Source: CBDFKK01 sp965248815 (GTDB lineage: Bacteria > Pseudomonadota > Alphaproteobacteria > SMXP01). Taken from it: a stretch of 64,000 nucleotides of DNA. The stretch covers positions 1 to 64,000 of the forward strand of contig CBDFKK010000002.1 of assembly GCA_965248815.1 (NCBI GenBank). The letters are read 5' to 3'. Position numbers and translations under genes: made by a program. Shown piece by piece: positions 54,906 to 64,000 of the stretch; the first letter of the stretch is position 1; every line of letters begins with the position of its first letter. Under the pieces are notes generated by a model. The model saw only the letters and a list, made by a program, of their open reading frames with translations, was not told the origin of the DNA and did no database searches.

Positions 54906-55384
54906 TCTCGCGAGCTCTCCACGGCTCAATGGCCTGGTTGTTCTTAACCGCCGGAAATTCCCCATTCCCCTTAGCGGCAAACATAAGACAAGAGTATTCT
55001 ACGGCAAGATAAATTTGTCGTAAGTGTGTAGCCGTTTATTTGGGCCATTTTAAGTCCGTTACACAAAATTGGAATTCACAGTTTATGACTTCAGAAACAA
55101 CTCATAATATCAATGCTTTAGGATATATATATTGAGAACCTAGGTAAGACATGAACTGGTTGAACTGAGGGGCTGGAACACGTCAACATGAAAGGCAGAC
55201 GGGCTGGCGCGCCACGGACCCGCGCAACCGTTTCCGTCCAATAGCGATTGAGATCAGCAAAGATTCGGGGCGCATAGTTCGCTTCTTTGAATTTTTTGGG
55301 GTTCAACGGGCTGCAGGGCGAATCCTGCTAGAGTGCGCACTACAATCAATTTCTTGCAAAAAGTCGAGGCGCGACGGCCACGCC
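54906..55384. other. 479-bp gap between hspQ and the AI-2E permease
   Basis: AT-rich around 55110-55135 (ATATATAT). It presumably holds divergent promoters. Short frames present here (55118-55306, 55333 onward) look like chance. Confidence 0.4.
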
Positions 55385-56455
55385 ATGCAACCAACGCTCA
55401 ACAATCTCGTGAGTTTCTTTCTCTATTTCGCCATTGCTGCCCTGGCCGTATATATGCTGGTTGTAGGCAAAGACATTCTACAGCCGCTGGTTATTTCCAT
55501 CATCATCGCCTACCTCATCGGGTCCTTGTCCAGCAGTGTGCAGCAGCACGTCCCACTGGGCCTGCGCGTTCCCGATTGGCTGGCGATGTCGGTCGCCGTG
55601 TTACTTGTCTTTGTATTGCTTTGGCTGGTCGTCAATCTCATCATGGCAAATATCGAGCAGGTCTTAGCGCGAGCTCCCGACTATCAGCGCAGCTTGGAAT
55701 CTATTTTGGAAGAGACCTCGGGCGCATTGGGCCTGGGTCAAATACCCACCCTTGATCAAATGACGGAGAGCCTAGATCTGGCTTCTTTGATCAGCGCTTT
55801 TCTGTCACCCCTTCAAGCGATCGCCGGCAACGTTTTGACCATAGCGTTTTACGTGTCCTTTCTACTGCTGGAGCACAAATCCCTCCGCCTCAAGCTTCAA
55901 AAGCTTGTTCCAGATCCCGAACGCGAAGCCAAAATCGAAGCGGCGATAGACAATATTGAAATCAAGATCCGACGCTACGTCTGGATCAAGACAATTATCA
56001 GCTTTCTAACGGCAGCGTTTAGTTACTTTGTGATGCGCGTCATGGGGATCGACTTTGCTGGATTTTGGGCCGTTCTAATATTCGTCTTGAATTTCATTCC
56101 CTATATCGGATCGCTCATCGCCGTTGCATTTCCCGTCATGCTGACGTTGGTGCAATTCCAATCTATTCCAATGTTCTTGATTGCCTTGGCACTTCTGACA
56201 ACAATTCAAATAGTTGTCGGAAGTGTCATTGAGCCGCGGGTCATGGGCAGTTCGCTCAATCTGAGTCCTCTTGCCATTCTTCTGATCTTAGCAATTTGGT
56301 GGAGTATTTGGGGTGTCGTGGGCATGATTATCTGCGTGCCCATGATGGTCATCGCCATGATTGTTTTTGCGCAGTTTCCGCAGACGCGGGCCGTGGCGAT
56401 TATCATGTCCGAAAACGGTCAAATCGATGACACGCGCGCGGCTCCTGCAGAATAA
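55385..56455 (+). CDS. AI-2E family transporter (PerM/YdiK-like)
   Basis: 356 aa with seven or eight transmembrane helices, ending in the family core VLIFVLNFIPYIGSLIAVAFPVML, shown in part, then IEPRVMGSSLNLSPLAILLILAIWW and GMIICVPMMVIAMIV. Such proteins export or import small molecules (autoinducer-2, Na+/H+ exchange in some); the substrate is not predictable. It is a single gene, convergent with the gene ending at 56472. Confidence 0.92.
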   Translation: MQPTLNNLVSFFLYFAIAALAVYMLVVGKDILQPLVISIIIAYLIGSLSSSVQQHVPLGLRVPDWLAMSVAVLLVFVLLWLVVNLIMANIEQVLARAPDYQRSLESILEETSGALGLGQIPTLDQMTESLDLASLISAFLSPLQAIAGNVLTIAFYVSFLLLEHKSLRLKLQKLVPDPEREAKIEAAIDNIEIKIRRYVWIKTIISFLTAAFSYFVMRVMGIDFAGFWAVLIFVLNFIPYIGSLIAVAFPVMLTLVQFQSIPMFLIALALLTTIQIVVGSVIEPRVMGSSLNLSPLAILLILAIWWSIWGVVGMIICVPMMVIAMIVFAQFPQTRAVAIIMSENGQIDDTRAAPAE

Positions 56456-56471
56456 CTGGGGTTCTAGATTG

Positions 56472-57341
56472 CTAGGCCAAAACGGCTCGATTCATTTCCA
56501 GTCCTGAAATGAGATATGACGAAGCCGTCTCTTGTTGCTTGGGCTCGTCTTCGAGCATGGCAAAATCGCTCGCCTTTAGAACCAAACTTACAAATTCCTC
56601 GACATGCCAAAAGGCGGGGTCGAGCGCACCAGGAAGTGTTTCGACGACAGGATAAGGCCACGGCGAAATATAAAGATAGGGCTCGGCGTAATTGTCGTCG
56701 CCCGGCGAAAACCCAATTCCGATCGAGCGTGCCGTCTCAGGATCGCCTTCCTCGAGTGAAATCAGTGTTGCAAGGTCAAAGTGATGAGGCCAACAGCGGA
56801 CCGGCGCGGCACCGGCGTTTGATTCGGCGATCTCGTCCAGCAAAACCGAAATATTAGAAAAGTAGCTCTGCAGTTCTCTTAGACCTTGGTGATGCTCCTC
56901 CAAATTGTATGCGTCGCCCGACGCGAGGGGAGAGGACGGCATCTCGTAAGGGACGTCTGCCGGCAATTGAGATCCGTCCAGACCAAAATCGTTTAGAGCA
57001 GATGCAAGCCATGTCCGCACGTCGTCATCTCCCTTGCCAGCTAACGCGATCGATCTCACGGCCTGCGTGTCGCGCGTTTTGACTGCAAGAGAGAGCGTGT
57101 CGAAACTCGCGCATAGTCGAAATGGTGACCGTCCAGACTCAACCCAAGCACCCACCATCGCTTGATCAGTCTCAGACCAAGTCATGCTTGTGTGACTGAA
57201 GTCCGGTTTTTCGTCGACATATGTATAGCCGACGCGCGCAATCCATTGTGACGCGTAGTGAGCTTGCAGCCGTGCGGGCTCAAGCCGCCCTGGCGACACG
57301 GCGCCAAGCTTGTGCCAAGATTGTTTGTTTGCCGGTGCCAT
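56472..57341 (-). CDS. Hypothetical protein, 289 aa (DUF5996-like?)
   Basis: The start at 57341 (MAPANKQSWHKLGAVSPG) leaves a 68-bp gap to the divergent amidase start at 57410; longer frames would overlap it. Conserved-looking blocks are PVRCWPHHFDLATL, IGIGFSPGDDNYAEPYLYISPWPYP and HVEEFVSLVL. The His-Asp pair in PHHFD and the GDD segment could bind metal, which is inference. I recall similar blocks in DUF5996-type proteins but cannot confirm. Confidence 0.65.
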   Translation of the reverse strand: MAPANKQSWHKLGAVSPGRLEPARLQAHYASQWIARVGYTYVDEKPDFSHTSMTWSETDQAMVGAWVESGRSPFRLCASFDTLSLAVKTRDTQAVRSIALAGKGDDDVRTWLASALNDFGLDGSQLPADVPYEMPSSPLASGDAYNLEEHHQGLRELQSYFSNISVLLDEIAESNAGAAPVRCWPHHFDLATLISLEEGDPETARSIGIGFSPGDDNYAEPYLYISPWPYPVVETLPGALDPAFWHVEEFVSLVLKASDFAMLEDEPKQQETASSYLISGLEMNRAVLA

Positions 57342-57409
57342 ATGTCTTCCTCTTGTGCGTTGCCTTTGGCCTCCAGCAAAGCACACCTGGGCGCAAAGAG
57401 GAACGCACA

Positions 57410-58951
57410 ATGGAAAACGGAAAGTGGACGCGTCGCGCTGCGTTGAAAAATGGCGCGGCCGCCCTTGGGGCCATAGGCGCAGTCGCGCAAGGAGCGAAAG
57501 CAATGGAGCGAACACGGCCGCCGATCTCGGATGCATACGAGTCCTATGATGGACTAGGCCTTGCAGAACTGGTATCGCGCGGCGATCTAAGTCCTGAAGA
57601 ACTCCTTGAGATAGCAATCGATCGAACAGAAACCATAAATCCGAAAATCAATGCAGTGGTCTTGAAATATTACGACCTCGCGCGCCGGCAAATAAAAGAT
57701 GGCTTGCCGCAAGGAGTCTTCAGGGGCGTTCCCTACTTGCTGAAAGATTTGGGTCTCGAATTGCAAGGAACCTATACAACTTCAGGCAGCCGCTCGGCCG
57801 TCGACATTTCGGCTGCCACCTCCGACAGCACATTGGTTGCCCGTTACAAGCACGCAGGTCTCGTATTGTTCGGCAAGACGGCAACGCCCGAGTTTGGTTT
57901 GACGGCGACGACGGAATCCAAACTTTACGGACTGACGCGAAATCCATGGAATTTGGAACTAACGGCCGGCGGGTCTTCCGGCGGGGCGGCGGCGGCCGTT
58001 AGCGCAAGACTTGTTCCCATGGCTCATGCCAGTGATGGAGGCGGTTCCATTCGCACGCCCGCATCTTGCTGCGGCGTGTTCGGGATGAAACCGACACGCG
58101 CGCGGGTGCCTCTGGGGCCGAGCTACGTCGAAGCTTGGCAAGGCTTAAGTACGACACACGCTGTCTCTATGAGCGTACGAGACAATGCCGCGCTCTTGGA
58201 TATTTCCCACGGCCCTGAAATAGGGTCTCCGTATATCGCACCGCCGCCTGAACGACTTTATTTGAAAGAAGTTGACCGAGATCCCGGTCCGCTTCGTATT
58301 GCGTTGATCAAAGGCCCTCCCTCGGGCAGCGCAGTAGACCCGATTTGTCTACGCGGCGCGGAGGAAACGGCGCGATTGTGTGAATCCCTCGGGCATTTTG
58401 TCGAAGAAGCGCAACCGTCACTCAATTTCGAGGCCATCAACAAGGGCATGTTGGATACGCTCGGCGTCGCGGTTCAACAGAAACTCGAAGATATTGGCCG
58501 GGCGCGCGGGCGGGCAATTGAGGATCACGAAGTTGAGCCTGTGACATGGTTGTTTGCCGAACAGGGAAAAACAATCAACGCCATTGACTATGCACGTGCC
58601 CGGTCAGCGTTTCATGCTGCCGGCCAGACAATGGCGAATTTCATGAAAGACTTTGATGTGATCTTGTCACCAACACTGGCAAAGCCACCTGTGAAGTTGG
58701 GTCTCTTAAGTCTTTCTCCGGTCGATTTTGATGCCTATGTAGAGGACGTCACGACGTTCGGTCCGTTTACAGCTATTTACAATCAAACAGGACAGCCCTC
58801 TATGTCGGTTCCGTTATATGAAACCGAAGACGGTCTTCCGGTCGGCATGATGTTTTCCGGACGGTTTGGCGATGAGGCGACGTTGTTTAGACTTGCGGGC
58901 CAGCTGGAGCGTGCCAGACCCTGGCGCAATAGACGCCCACCACTTAGCTGA
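57410..58951 (+). CDS. Amidase-signature enzyme with Tat-type signal
   Basis: 513 aa from ATG 57410. Amidase signature: catalytic Lys112 (LLKDLGLE), cis-Ser189 in GGSSGGAAAAV, nucleophile Ser213 in DGGGSIRTPAS, the Lys-Ser-Ser triad with normal spacing (77 and 24). The N-terminus TRRAALKNGAAALGAIGAVAQGAKA is shown only in part as WTRRAALKNGAAALG; it resembles a twin-arginine signal, so the enzyme may be exported. Substrate unknown; the upstream divergent gene shares the promoter gap. Confidence 0.92.
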   Translation: MENGKWTRRAALKNGAAALGAIGAVAQGAKAMERTRPPISDAYESYDGLGLAELVSRGDLSPEELLEIAIDRTETINPKINAVVLKYYDLARRQIKDGLPQGVFRGVPYLLKDLGLELQGTYTTSGSRSAVDISAATSDSTLVARYKHAGLVLFGKTATPEFGLTATTESKLYGLTRNPWNLELTAGGSSGGAAAAVSARLVPMAHASDGGGSIRTPASCCGVFGMKPTRARVPLGPSYVEAWQGLSTTHAVSMSVRDNAALLDISHGPEIGSPYIAPPPERLYLKEVDRDPGPLRIALIKGPPSGSAVDPICLRGAEETARLCESLGHFVEEAQPSLNFEAINKGMLDTLGVAVQQKLEDIGRARGRAIEDHEVEPVTWLFAEQGKTINAIDYARARSAFHAAGQTMANFMKDFDVILSPTLAKPPVKLGLLSLSPVDFDAYVEDVTTFGPFTAIYNQTGQPSMSVPLYETEDGLPVGMMFSGRFGDEATLFRLAGQLERARPWRNRRPPLS

Positions 58952-59642
58952 TCGGATCGAGACTGAATAGTAGGCGAGGGCCTTCCTCTGCGGGTTCCGC
59001 CGGCGGACTACGATGTACCAAGCCTTCTGCACCGTTGCCCGGGTAAGTGCGGCCCTTAAAAACGGCGACGGCAAAACGAGGAATATGCTGAACGTTTGCC
59101 GGATTACGACAGACCACGCTGGCTGAACTAGGCAAATTCAACGCGCGTCTGTCCACATCGCTTTCGTCGAGCCACTCTGTTCCCTGACCGGCGTATGTTG
59201 TCAGCAAGCGCAGTGGCACATCATCCATATGAAATCGGCTATCTGCTCTTTTTCGATTGAGCTCGAGGCGTGCGCCGAATCTATTCGCCCCCGAAATATT
59301 GGCGAAAATGCCAACGAGGTTTTTTAGATCGGCAATGAAAAGGCGTCTACCAGGCAAAGGCTCATGCCAATGGAGTTCAACCGCATTTTGAAGCTTTGCG
59401 TCCGCCGTATCTATAGTGACTTCAAACTGACTCTGTTGGAAACGAAGGGACGTGTGGTGATCCAACCATTGAGCAAGGCTTGGCAAGACAGTTCGGCGCC
59501 ATATGACAAGATTCAAATTGCTTTCGTGAACACGGGCAAAGTCATGCGCTTGTGCAATTCGAGTATGGGCAAACTTGCGCGTTCGCTCATTCAAAATTTG
59601 ATCTAGATAGATATCGCTTGTCGGAAACTGCACGTCTCTCAC
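58944..59642 (-). CDS. DUF1826-family protein
   Basis: 232 aa. Family blocks are NLVIWRR near residue 46, RFHMDDVPLRLLTTYAGQGTEW and a C-terminal ..HRSPP. DUF1826 proteins are often encoded with Zur-controlled zinc genes; none is visible here, so no functional link is drawn. Its 3' end overlaps the amidase gene's end by 8 bp (convergent). Confidence 0.85.
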   Translation of the reverse strand: MRDVQFPTSDIYLDQILNERTRKFAHTRIAQAHDFARVHESNLNLVIWRRTVLPSLAQWLDHHTSLRFQQSQFEVTIDTADAKLQNAVELHWHEPLPGRRLFIADLKNLVGIFANISGANRFGARLELNRKRADSRFHMDDVPLRLLTTYAGQGTEWLDESDVDRRALNLPSSASVVCRNPANVQHIPRFAVAVFKGRTYPGNGAEGLVHRSPPAEPAEEGPRLLFSLDPIS

Positions 59643-59699
59643 TCGTAGTACTCAAATACGCTATGAAGGTGTCCAAGAGTCCACTGCCTTCATGCTAAT

Positions 59700-60557
59700 C
59701 TATTTCTTAAGGCGTACCAGCCCTTCTTGCACAACTGAAGCCACTAAAGTTCCGTCGCGCTTAAATATGGATCCGCGGCTAAATCCTCTCGATCCAAATG
59801 CGGATGGACTGTCCTGCGCATAGAGCAACCATTCGTCTGCGCGAAAAGGTCGATGGAACCACATGCCATGGTCGAGGCTTGCCAATTGTGCGCGTTGATC
59901 GAGAAAGCCAAGTCCGTGCGGCAGTAGGCTAGTGTCAAGAAGCGTCATGTCTGAAGCGTAGGCCAAAACGCATTGATGAATTGCCGTGTCTTCGGGCAAG
60001 GGACCGGTTGCCCGAACCCATACATGTTGTGCAGGATCGCGCTTCTCCGGTTTGAGCGGCGATCTGGGGCTGACCGGTCTCAATTCAATTGGGCGTTCGC
60101 GGCGAAACCATCGCGCCATCTCCGGTGGTATTTCTTTCTCAAATTGCGCCAGAAGTTCGGCTTCCGCCATCAGATCTTCAGGTGCCGGGACATCGGGCAT
60201 TTCAGCCTGATGTTCGACGCCATCCTCTTCAATGTGAAAAGAAGCTGACATGGTAAATATCGGCCGGCCGTGTTGAATGGCGACGACCCTTCGGGTTGTA
60301 AAACTTCGACCGTCGCGCGCTCGATCAACCTCATAAAGAATAGGAACTTTGGGATCGCCAGGGCGCACAAAGTAGGCGTGGAGTGAATGGGAATTGCGTT
60401 TGTCGACGGTGCGTGCGGCGGCAACCAGCGCTTGCCCAAGGACTTGACCTCCAAAGACTCGCTGCCAGCTGTCTTCCGGGCTTCGACCGCGAAAAATATT
60501 GACCTCAATTGATTCCAAATCGAGAAGTTGAAGCAGCTTCTCAATGGCTTCACTCAT
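59700..60557 (-). CDS. tesB: Acyl-CoA thioesterase II
   Basis: 285 aa from ATG 60557 (MSEAIEKLLQLLDLESIE), the normal length. Double hot-dog fold: LEVN-like IEVNIFRGRSP, RVFGGQVLGQALVAA and HAYFVRPGDPKVPILYEV in the first half; LDHGMWFHRPFRADEWLLY (catalytic Asp) and VVQEGLVR (Gln) at the end. It hydrolyses medium- and long-chain acyl-CoA. Divergent from the ABC operon at 60702. Confidence 0.95.
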   Translation of the reverse strand: MSEAIEKLLQLLDLESIEVNIFRGRSPEDSWQRVFGGQVLGQALVAAARTVDKRNSHSLHAYFVRPGDPKVPILYEVDRARDGRSFTTRRVVAIQHGRPIFTMSASFHIEEDGVEHQAEMPDVPAPEDLMAEAELLAQFEKEIPPEMARWFRRERPIELRPVSPRSPLKPEKRDPAQHVWVRATGPLPEDTAIHQCVLAYASDMTLLDTSLLPHGLGFLDQRAQLASLDHGMWFHRPFRADEWLLYAQDSPSAFGSRGFSRGSIFKRDGTLVASVVQEGLVRLKK

Positions 60558-60701
60558 GCGCCGCGCCTCCATAGCCCCGGGGTCTGCCGCTTGTATAGCA
60601 CGCCCCGTGGACTTACGTTGACAATTGACGTAGCGCAATAGTTGGACGGTCGGGTTAGACTAAGCTGCGCTCGTCACTGAACCGAAACATAAAGTCCAAT
60701 T

Positions 60702-61418
60702 ATGCCAATCGTGGCCCCCCTTTGCTTTCATACTAATGGCGTGACCAAGGTCTACCATACTGGTGAAGTTGCGGTGCATGCGTTGCGCGGCGTTGACTTA
60801 GACATTCCAGAAGGCGAACTGGTCGTATTGCTCGGCCCTTCCGGCAGCGGGAAATCTACGCTGTTAAATATTTTGGGCGGCATTGATCGGCCCACGGCGG
60901 GACAAGTGATGTTTCGCGATAAGAACCTGACGGATTGCGACGATGCTGCGCTCACTTGGTATCGCCGCCTGCATGTGGGATTCGTTTTTCAGTTCTACAA
61001 CCTTGTTCCGAGCTTGACTGCTCGGGAAAATGTCGCGCTGATCACAGAGATTTCCGAACAACCAATGAAACCGGACGAGGCCTTGGATATGGTCGGCCTC
61101 GGGGATCGGATGGATCATTTTCCGGCTCAAATATCCGGCGGCGAGCAGCAACGGGTCGCTATAGCCCGCGCGATTGCCAAACGACCCGACGTCATGCTGT
61201 GTGATGAGCCGACGGGGGCGTTGGACAGTCAGACAGGCGTTGTAGTTCTTGATGCATTGTCCCGTGCCAATAAGGAACTGAATACGACCACCGCAGTCAT
61301 TACGCATAATGCGCCGATCGCGAACATGGCGGATCGGGTTATCTCATTTGCGGACGGTCACATTCATACCGTCCAGGAAAATTCGCAAAAGGTCTCCGCC
61401 ATGGACTTGGAGTGGTAA
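60702..61418 (+). CDS. ABC transporter ATP-binding protein (MacB/LolD type)
   Basis: 238 aa. Walker A GPSGSGKST (about residue 46), Q-loop in FQFYNLVPSLT, signature ISGGEQQRVAIARA and Walker B VMLCDEPTGALDS. It energises the FtsX-like permease encoded 6 bp downstream. With the HlyD-type adaptor at 63789 this is a tripartite export system of the DevBCA/MacAB kind. The exported substrate is unknown. Confidence 0.93.
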   Translation: MPIVAPLCFHTNGVTKVYHTGEVAVHALRGVDLDIPEGELVVLLGPSGSGKSTLLNILGGIDRPTAGQVMFRDKNLTDCDDAALTWYRRLHVGFVFQFYNLVPSLTARENVALITEISEQPMKPDEALDMVGLGDRMDHFPAQISGGEQQRVAIARAIAKRPDVMLCDEPTGALDSQTGVVVLDALSRANKELNTTTAVITHNAPIANMADRVISFADGHIHTVQENSQKVSAMDLEW

Positions 61419-61424
61419 GCCGCA

Positions 61425-63787
61425 ATGATGGCGCTTAACAAGAAGCTGATCCGAGATCTATGGCGCCTAAAGGGCCAGGGATTTGCCATCGCTCTCGTCA
61501 TCGCCTGCGGCGTCGCCACCATGGTGACTTTTTTCGGCATGCTCTATTCCCTTACGGAAACACGGGATGCCTATTATGAGCGTTACCGGTTTGCTCATGT
61601 CTTTGCCAATCTCAAACGCGGACCACAATATCTAACAAAAAAATTGCGGCGCTCGACGGCGTGGCTGCAGTTGAAAGCCGAATTGTCATTGACGTTACCT
61701 TAGACGTTCCTGACATGATGGAGCCGGCTACTGGACGGCTCGTATCTATTCCGGAACGCAGCGAGCCTAAACTCAATAATTTAGCGCTGCGCCAAGGCCG
61801 TTGGGTCGAAGCGGGTCGCCCGGATGACGTCATCGTCAGTGAGAACTTTGCTGTTGCGCATGGATTTTCTCCAGGCGATTATTTTTTTGCCATTGTCAAT
61901 GGAAGGAAACGCCGCCTATCGATTGTCGGAATCGGCTTGTCTCCTGAATACATCTATGCCGTCGGGCCGGGCCAACTTATGCCCGATGACAGGACCTTCG
62001 GAATCATATGGATGGGACGCAGGGCACTTGAGGCGGCATTTGACCTTAAGGGTGGTTTCAATGAGGTCAGCTTATCGCTGCAGCGCGACGCCTCTGCTCC
62101 AGAGGTGATTGACCGTGTTGACGGCCTACTGGATCGATATGGTGGAGTAGGGGCCTATGATCGTGATGATCACGTGTCTCACGTCTTCATTTCAAATGAA
62201 CTTACTCAGCTTGATTTTTTCGGACGTATTCTGCCACCCGTATTCTTAGGCGTTGCCGCATTTCTCTTAAACATCGTCATGTCGCGGCTCATCGATACCG
62301 AGCGGGAAGAAATCGGACTGTTTAAAGCCTTCGGATATACGAACTTAGAAGTCGGGTGGCACTATTTAAAGCTCGTGATCGTGTTGACAACCCTTGGCGT
62401 TCTTCTCGGCCTCGGCTTGGGGCTGTGGATGGGCCGGGGCCTTGCAGAGATCTATGTTCAATTCTTCAGGTTTCCGTTTTTGCACTACCGGGTTGAACCG
62501 AGCATCTTTGCTATCGCTACGTTGATATCACTAGCTGCCGCCATTGCTGGTACACTTCAATCGGTGCGCCGCGCTGTCAAACTAGAGCCTGCGGTCGCAA
62601 TGCGGCCTGCACCGCCTGCCGTATATCGCAAGACACTTTTTAAAAAATTGGGTTTTTCGCACCTTCTGACTGAACCGACACGCATGATTTGGCGGCACAT
62701 TGAGCGCTGGCCCGCCCGAGCCGGACTGACTTCGCTCGGCATGTCTATGTCAATTGCAATTTTGGTAGGCTGCCTCTTCCCTTTGGATGCCATAGAGCAA
62801 GTCATTGAAGTATTTTATTTTCAGGCACAGCGTCAGGATGCAACTATTTCTTTCGTCGAACCACGAAACGATTTTGCAAAACGGGTTGTGCTGAAACTTC
62901 CAGGCGTCTTAGCTGCGGAAGAGTTTCGACAAGTCCCGGTGACGCTTAGGTCGCAACACTTTACCGAGCGGGTTGGAATTACAGGCATCAATCCCGATGC
63001 GACTGTCAGCCGCTTGCTTGACTCTGAACTCAGACCCATTGTCCCTCCGCCGGAAGGCCTTGTTCTTTCAACATATTTATCGCGAGTTTTGAATGCTGGC
63101 CCCGGTGCCGTCGTGCGCGTTGAAACAATGTCTGGCAAGCGCCCCACAGTTGACATGCCGGTCACAGCCGTCGTTGAAGAATACATTGGCCTTGGCGCTT
63201 ATATGGATTTGGGCGCGCTGAATAGGCTCATGCAGGAGGGTAATGTCGTCTCTGGTTATAACATCATGGTAGATAGTGCACGTACCTCGGCTCTTTACGC
63301 TGCACTTAAAGAAACGCCAGTAGTCGGTGGCATCACCCTTAAATCAACTGCTCTTCGTTCCTTTCGAGATACAATTGCTGAAACCTTGGCCATTGCGCTC
63401 ACGTTTTACATCGCGTTTGGGGGCATGATCGCGTTCGGTGTTGTTTATAATAGTGCCCGCATCAGTTTGTCGGAGCGTTCGCGTGAATTTGCGAGCTTGC
63501 GCGTATTAGGGTTCACTCGATCGGAGGTCGCATTCATTCTTTTGGGCGAGCTCGGATTTTTAACCGTCCTTGCGCTCCCGATTGGATGTTTGCTTGGTTA
63601 CATATTTGCCGCCGGAATGGCAGAGAGTTTCAGCAGCGAATTATTTAGAATTCCGCTTTTCATCGCACCATCGACATATGCGATTTCGATGATCGTTGTA
63701 ATCGTAGCAGCGGTGCTTTCCGGCATTATTGTTGGACGGCGCATCAATCAACTGGATATGGTCGCAGTCCTAAAAACGAGAGATTGA
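61425..63787 (+). pseudogene. FtsX-like ABC permease with a -1 frameshift at A7
   Basis: The first frame (61425 to about 61643) encodes the N-terminal helix and ALVIACGVATMVTFFGMLYSL, YYERYRFAHVFANLKR.. and reaches TKK at the run of seven A (61637-61643). The family's continuation (IAALDGVAAVESRIVIDVTLDVPD, shown in part as GVAAVESRIVIDVTL) is in the -1 frame and runs open to 63787. A full protein of 787 aa with two FtsX domains results if one base is slipped back at A AAA AAA. The junction is therefore a programmed shift, transcriptional slippage, a real deletion or a sequencing error. The second half has the usual FAIAxxIL-type helices and AFGVVYNSARISLSERSREFASLRVLGF (shown in part). Confidence 0.75.
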
Positions 63788-63788
63788 G

Positions 63789-64000
63789 ATGTCGGATCGT
63801 CAATTCTTCAAGCCAAGCAGACGCCGGTCAATCTTATTGGGAGGATTGGCAGCGCTAATTATTATTCTCTTGATCTTCGCGTTTATGCCGCAGCCGGTAC
63901 CGGTAGATTTCGGAAGGGTGGAGTCTGGGTCCATGATTGTAACAGTCTCCGATGAAGGCAAAACACGGGTCCGAGACATCTATACAGTTTCAGCGCCGCT
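63789..64000 (+). CDS. HlyD/RND-type periplasmic adaptor, truncated at right edge
   Basis: ATG 63789, one base after the permease stop. The 70 residues present comprise a basic N-terminus, one transmembrane helix (SILLGGLAALIIILLIFAFM) and the start of a membrane-fusion domain (FGRVESGSMIVTVSDEGKTRVRD). It is the third gene of the export operon and would link the inner-membrane ABC complex to the periplasm. Confidence 0.88.
   Translation, partial: MSDRQFFKPSRRRSILLGGLAALIIILLIFAFMPQPVPVDFGRVESGSMIVTVSDEGKTRVRDIYTVSAP

Noticed and set aside
1..64000. CRISPR array or a novel defence island
   Set aside because: No regularly spaced repeats, no cas genes and no nuclease, helicase or toxin modules were seen apart from the partial HipB-like gene; the repetitive DNA is all explained by IS elements.
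1..64000. tRNA or rRNA genes
   Set aside because: No cloverleaf with conserved GTTCRA-type loop or rRNA core sequence was recognised by eye in the intergenic regions.

Overview
The window reads as a chromosomal segment of an alphaproteobacterium of moderate GC. Three things support this: the recG / sdhE / mfd neighbourhood, a groESL operon with a sigma-32-type promoter plus a CIRCE operator, and an FnrL-type regulator with alphaproteobacterial cysteine spacing. I cannot name the order with confidence.

Layout. 1-1641: the edge of an accessory region, with a truncated HipB-like XRE regulator and a three-gene minus-strand group that includes a small lipoprotein. 1825-5418: mccB-mccA, the two subunits of a methylcrotonyl-CoA-type carboxylase (leucine catabolism). 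5843-9840: a broken serralysin-like metalloprotease, fused by insertion sequences to the 3' end of a cystathionine beta-lyase gene. 10197-13658: an M24 peptidase and an exported S9 peptidase. 13804-26963: a surface-polysaccharide / nucleotide-sugar locus (export lipoprotein, manC, galE, UDP-glucuronate 4-epimerase, galU, ugd, uxs, hldE). In it galE, the 4-epimerase and hldE are broken and IS elements are interleaved. 28256-33799: small accessory genes, a methyltransferase remnant and another IS. 34232-36422: groEL-groES. 36788-38650: a broken VOC gene and an IS. From 38995 on the window becomes ordinary housekeeping DNA: DUF502, recG, sdhE, mfd, a DsbA/FrnE-like oxidoreductase, a degenerate PleD/PopA-like protein, an FnrL-like regulator, a CoA transferase/racemase, a histidine phosphatase, a YejA-like binding protein, hspQ, an AI-2E-family permease, an amidase, a DUF1826 protein, tesB, and an ABC ATPase - FtsX permease - HlyD adaptor operon that runs off the right edge.

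Four IS3-like element types occur, labelled here IS-A to IS-D. IS-C has four copies of exactly 1286 bp, one of them interrupted by a copy of IS-A. Only one of the four IS-C copies has matching 3-bp flanks, so some junctions probably arose by recombination between copies. IS-A copy 2 is flanked by a 9-bp duplication, long for an IS3-like element. Between 5.8 and 37.4 kb many genes next to IS copies carry in-frame stops, indels or truncations, which points to a genome in active decay; assembly error is the alternative for the clustered indels.

The working parts of the polysaccharide locus would supply GDP-mannose (ManC), UDP-glucose (GalU), UDP-glucuronate (Ugd) and UDP-xylose (Uxs). The broken genes would have supplied UDP-galactose, UDP-galacturonate and ADP-heptose. 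I found no convincing rRNA, tRNA or CRISPR array and no clearly new defence system. The best observations are the triply degenerate REC-REC-GGDEF protein with an intact c-di-GMP I-site, the 9-bp IS-A duplication, the A7 frameshift in the FtsX-type permease, and the recombined IS junctions.
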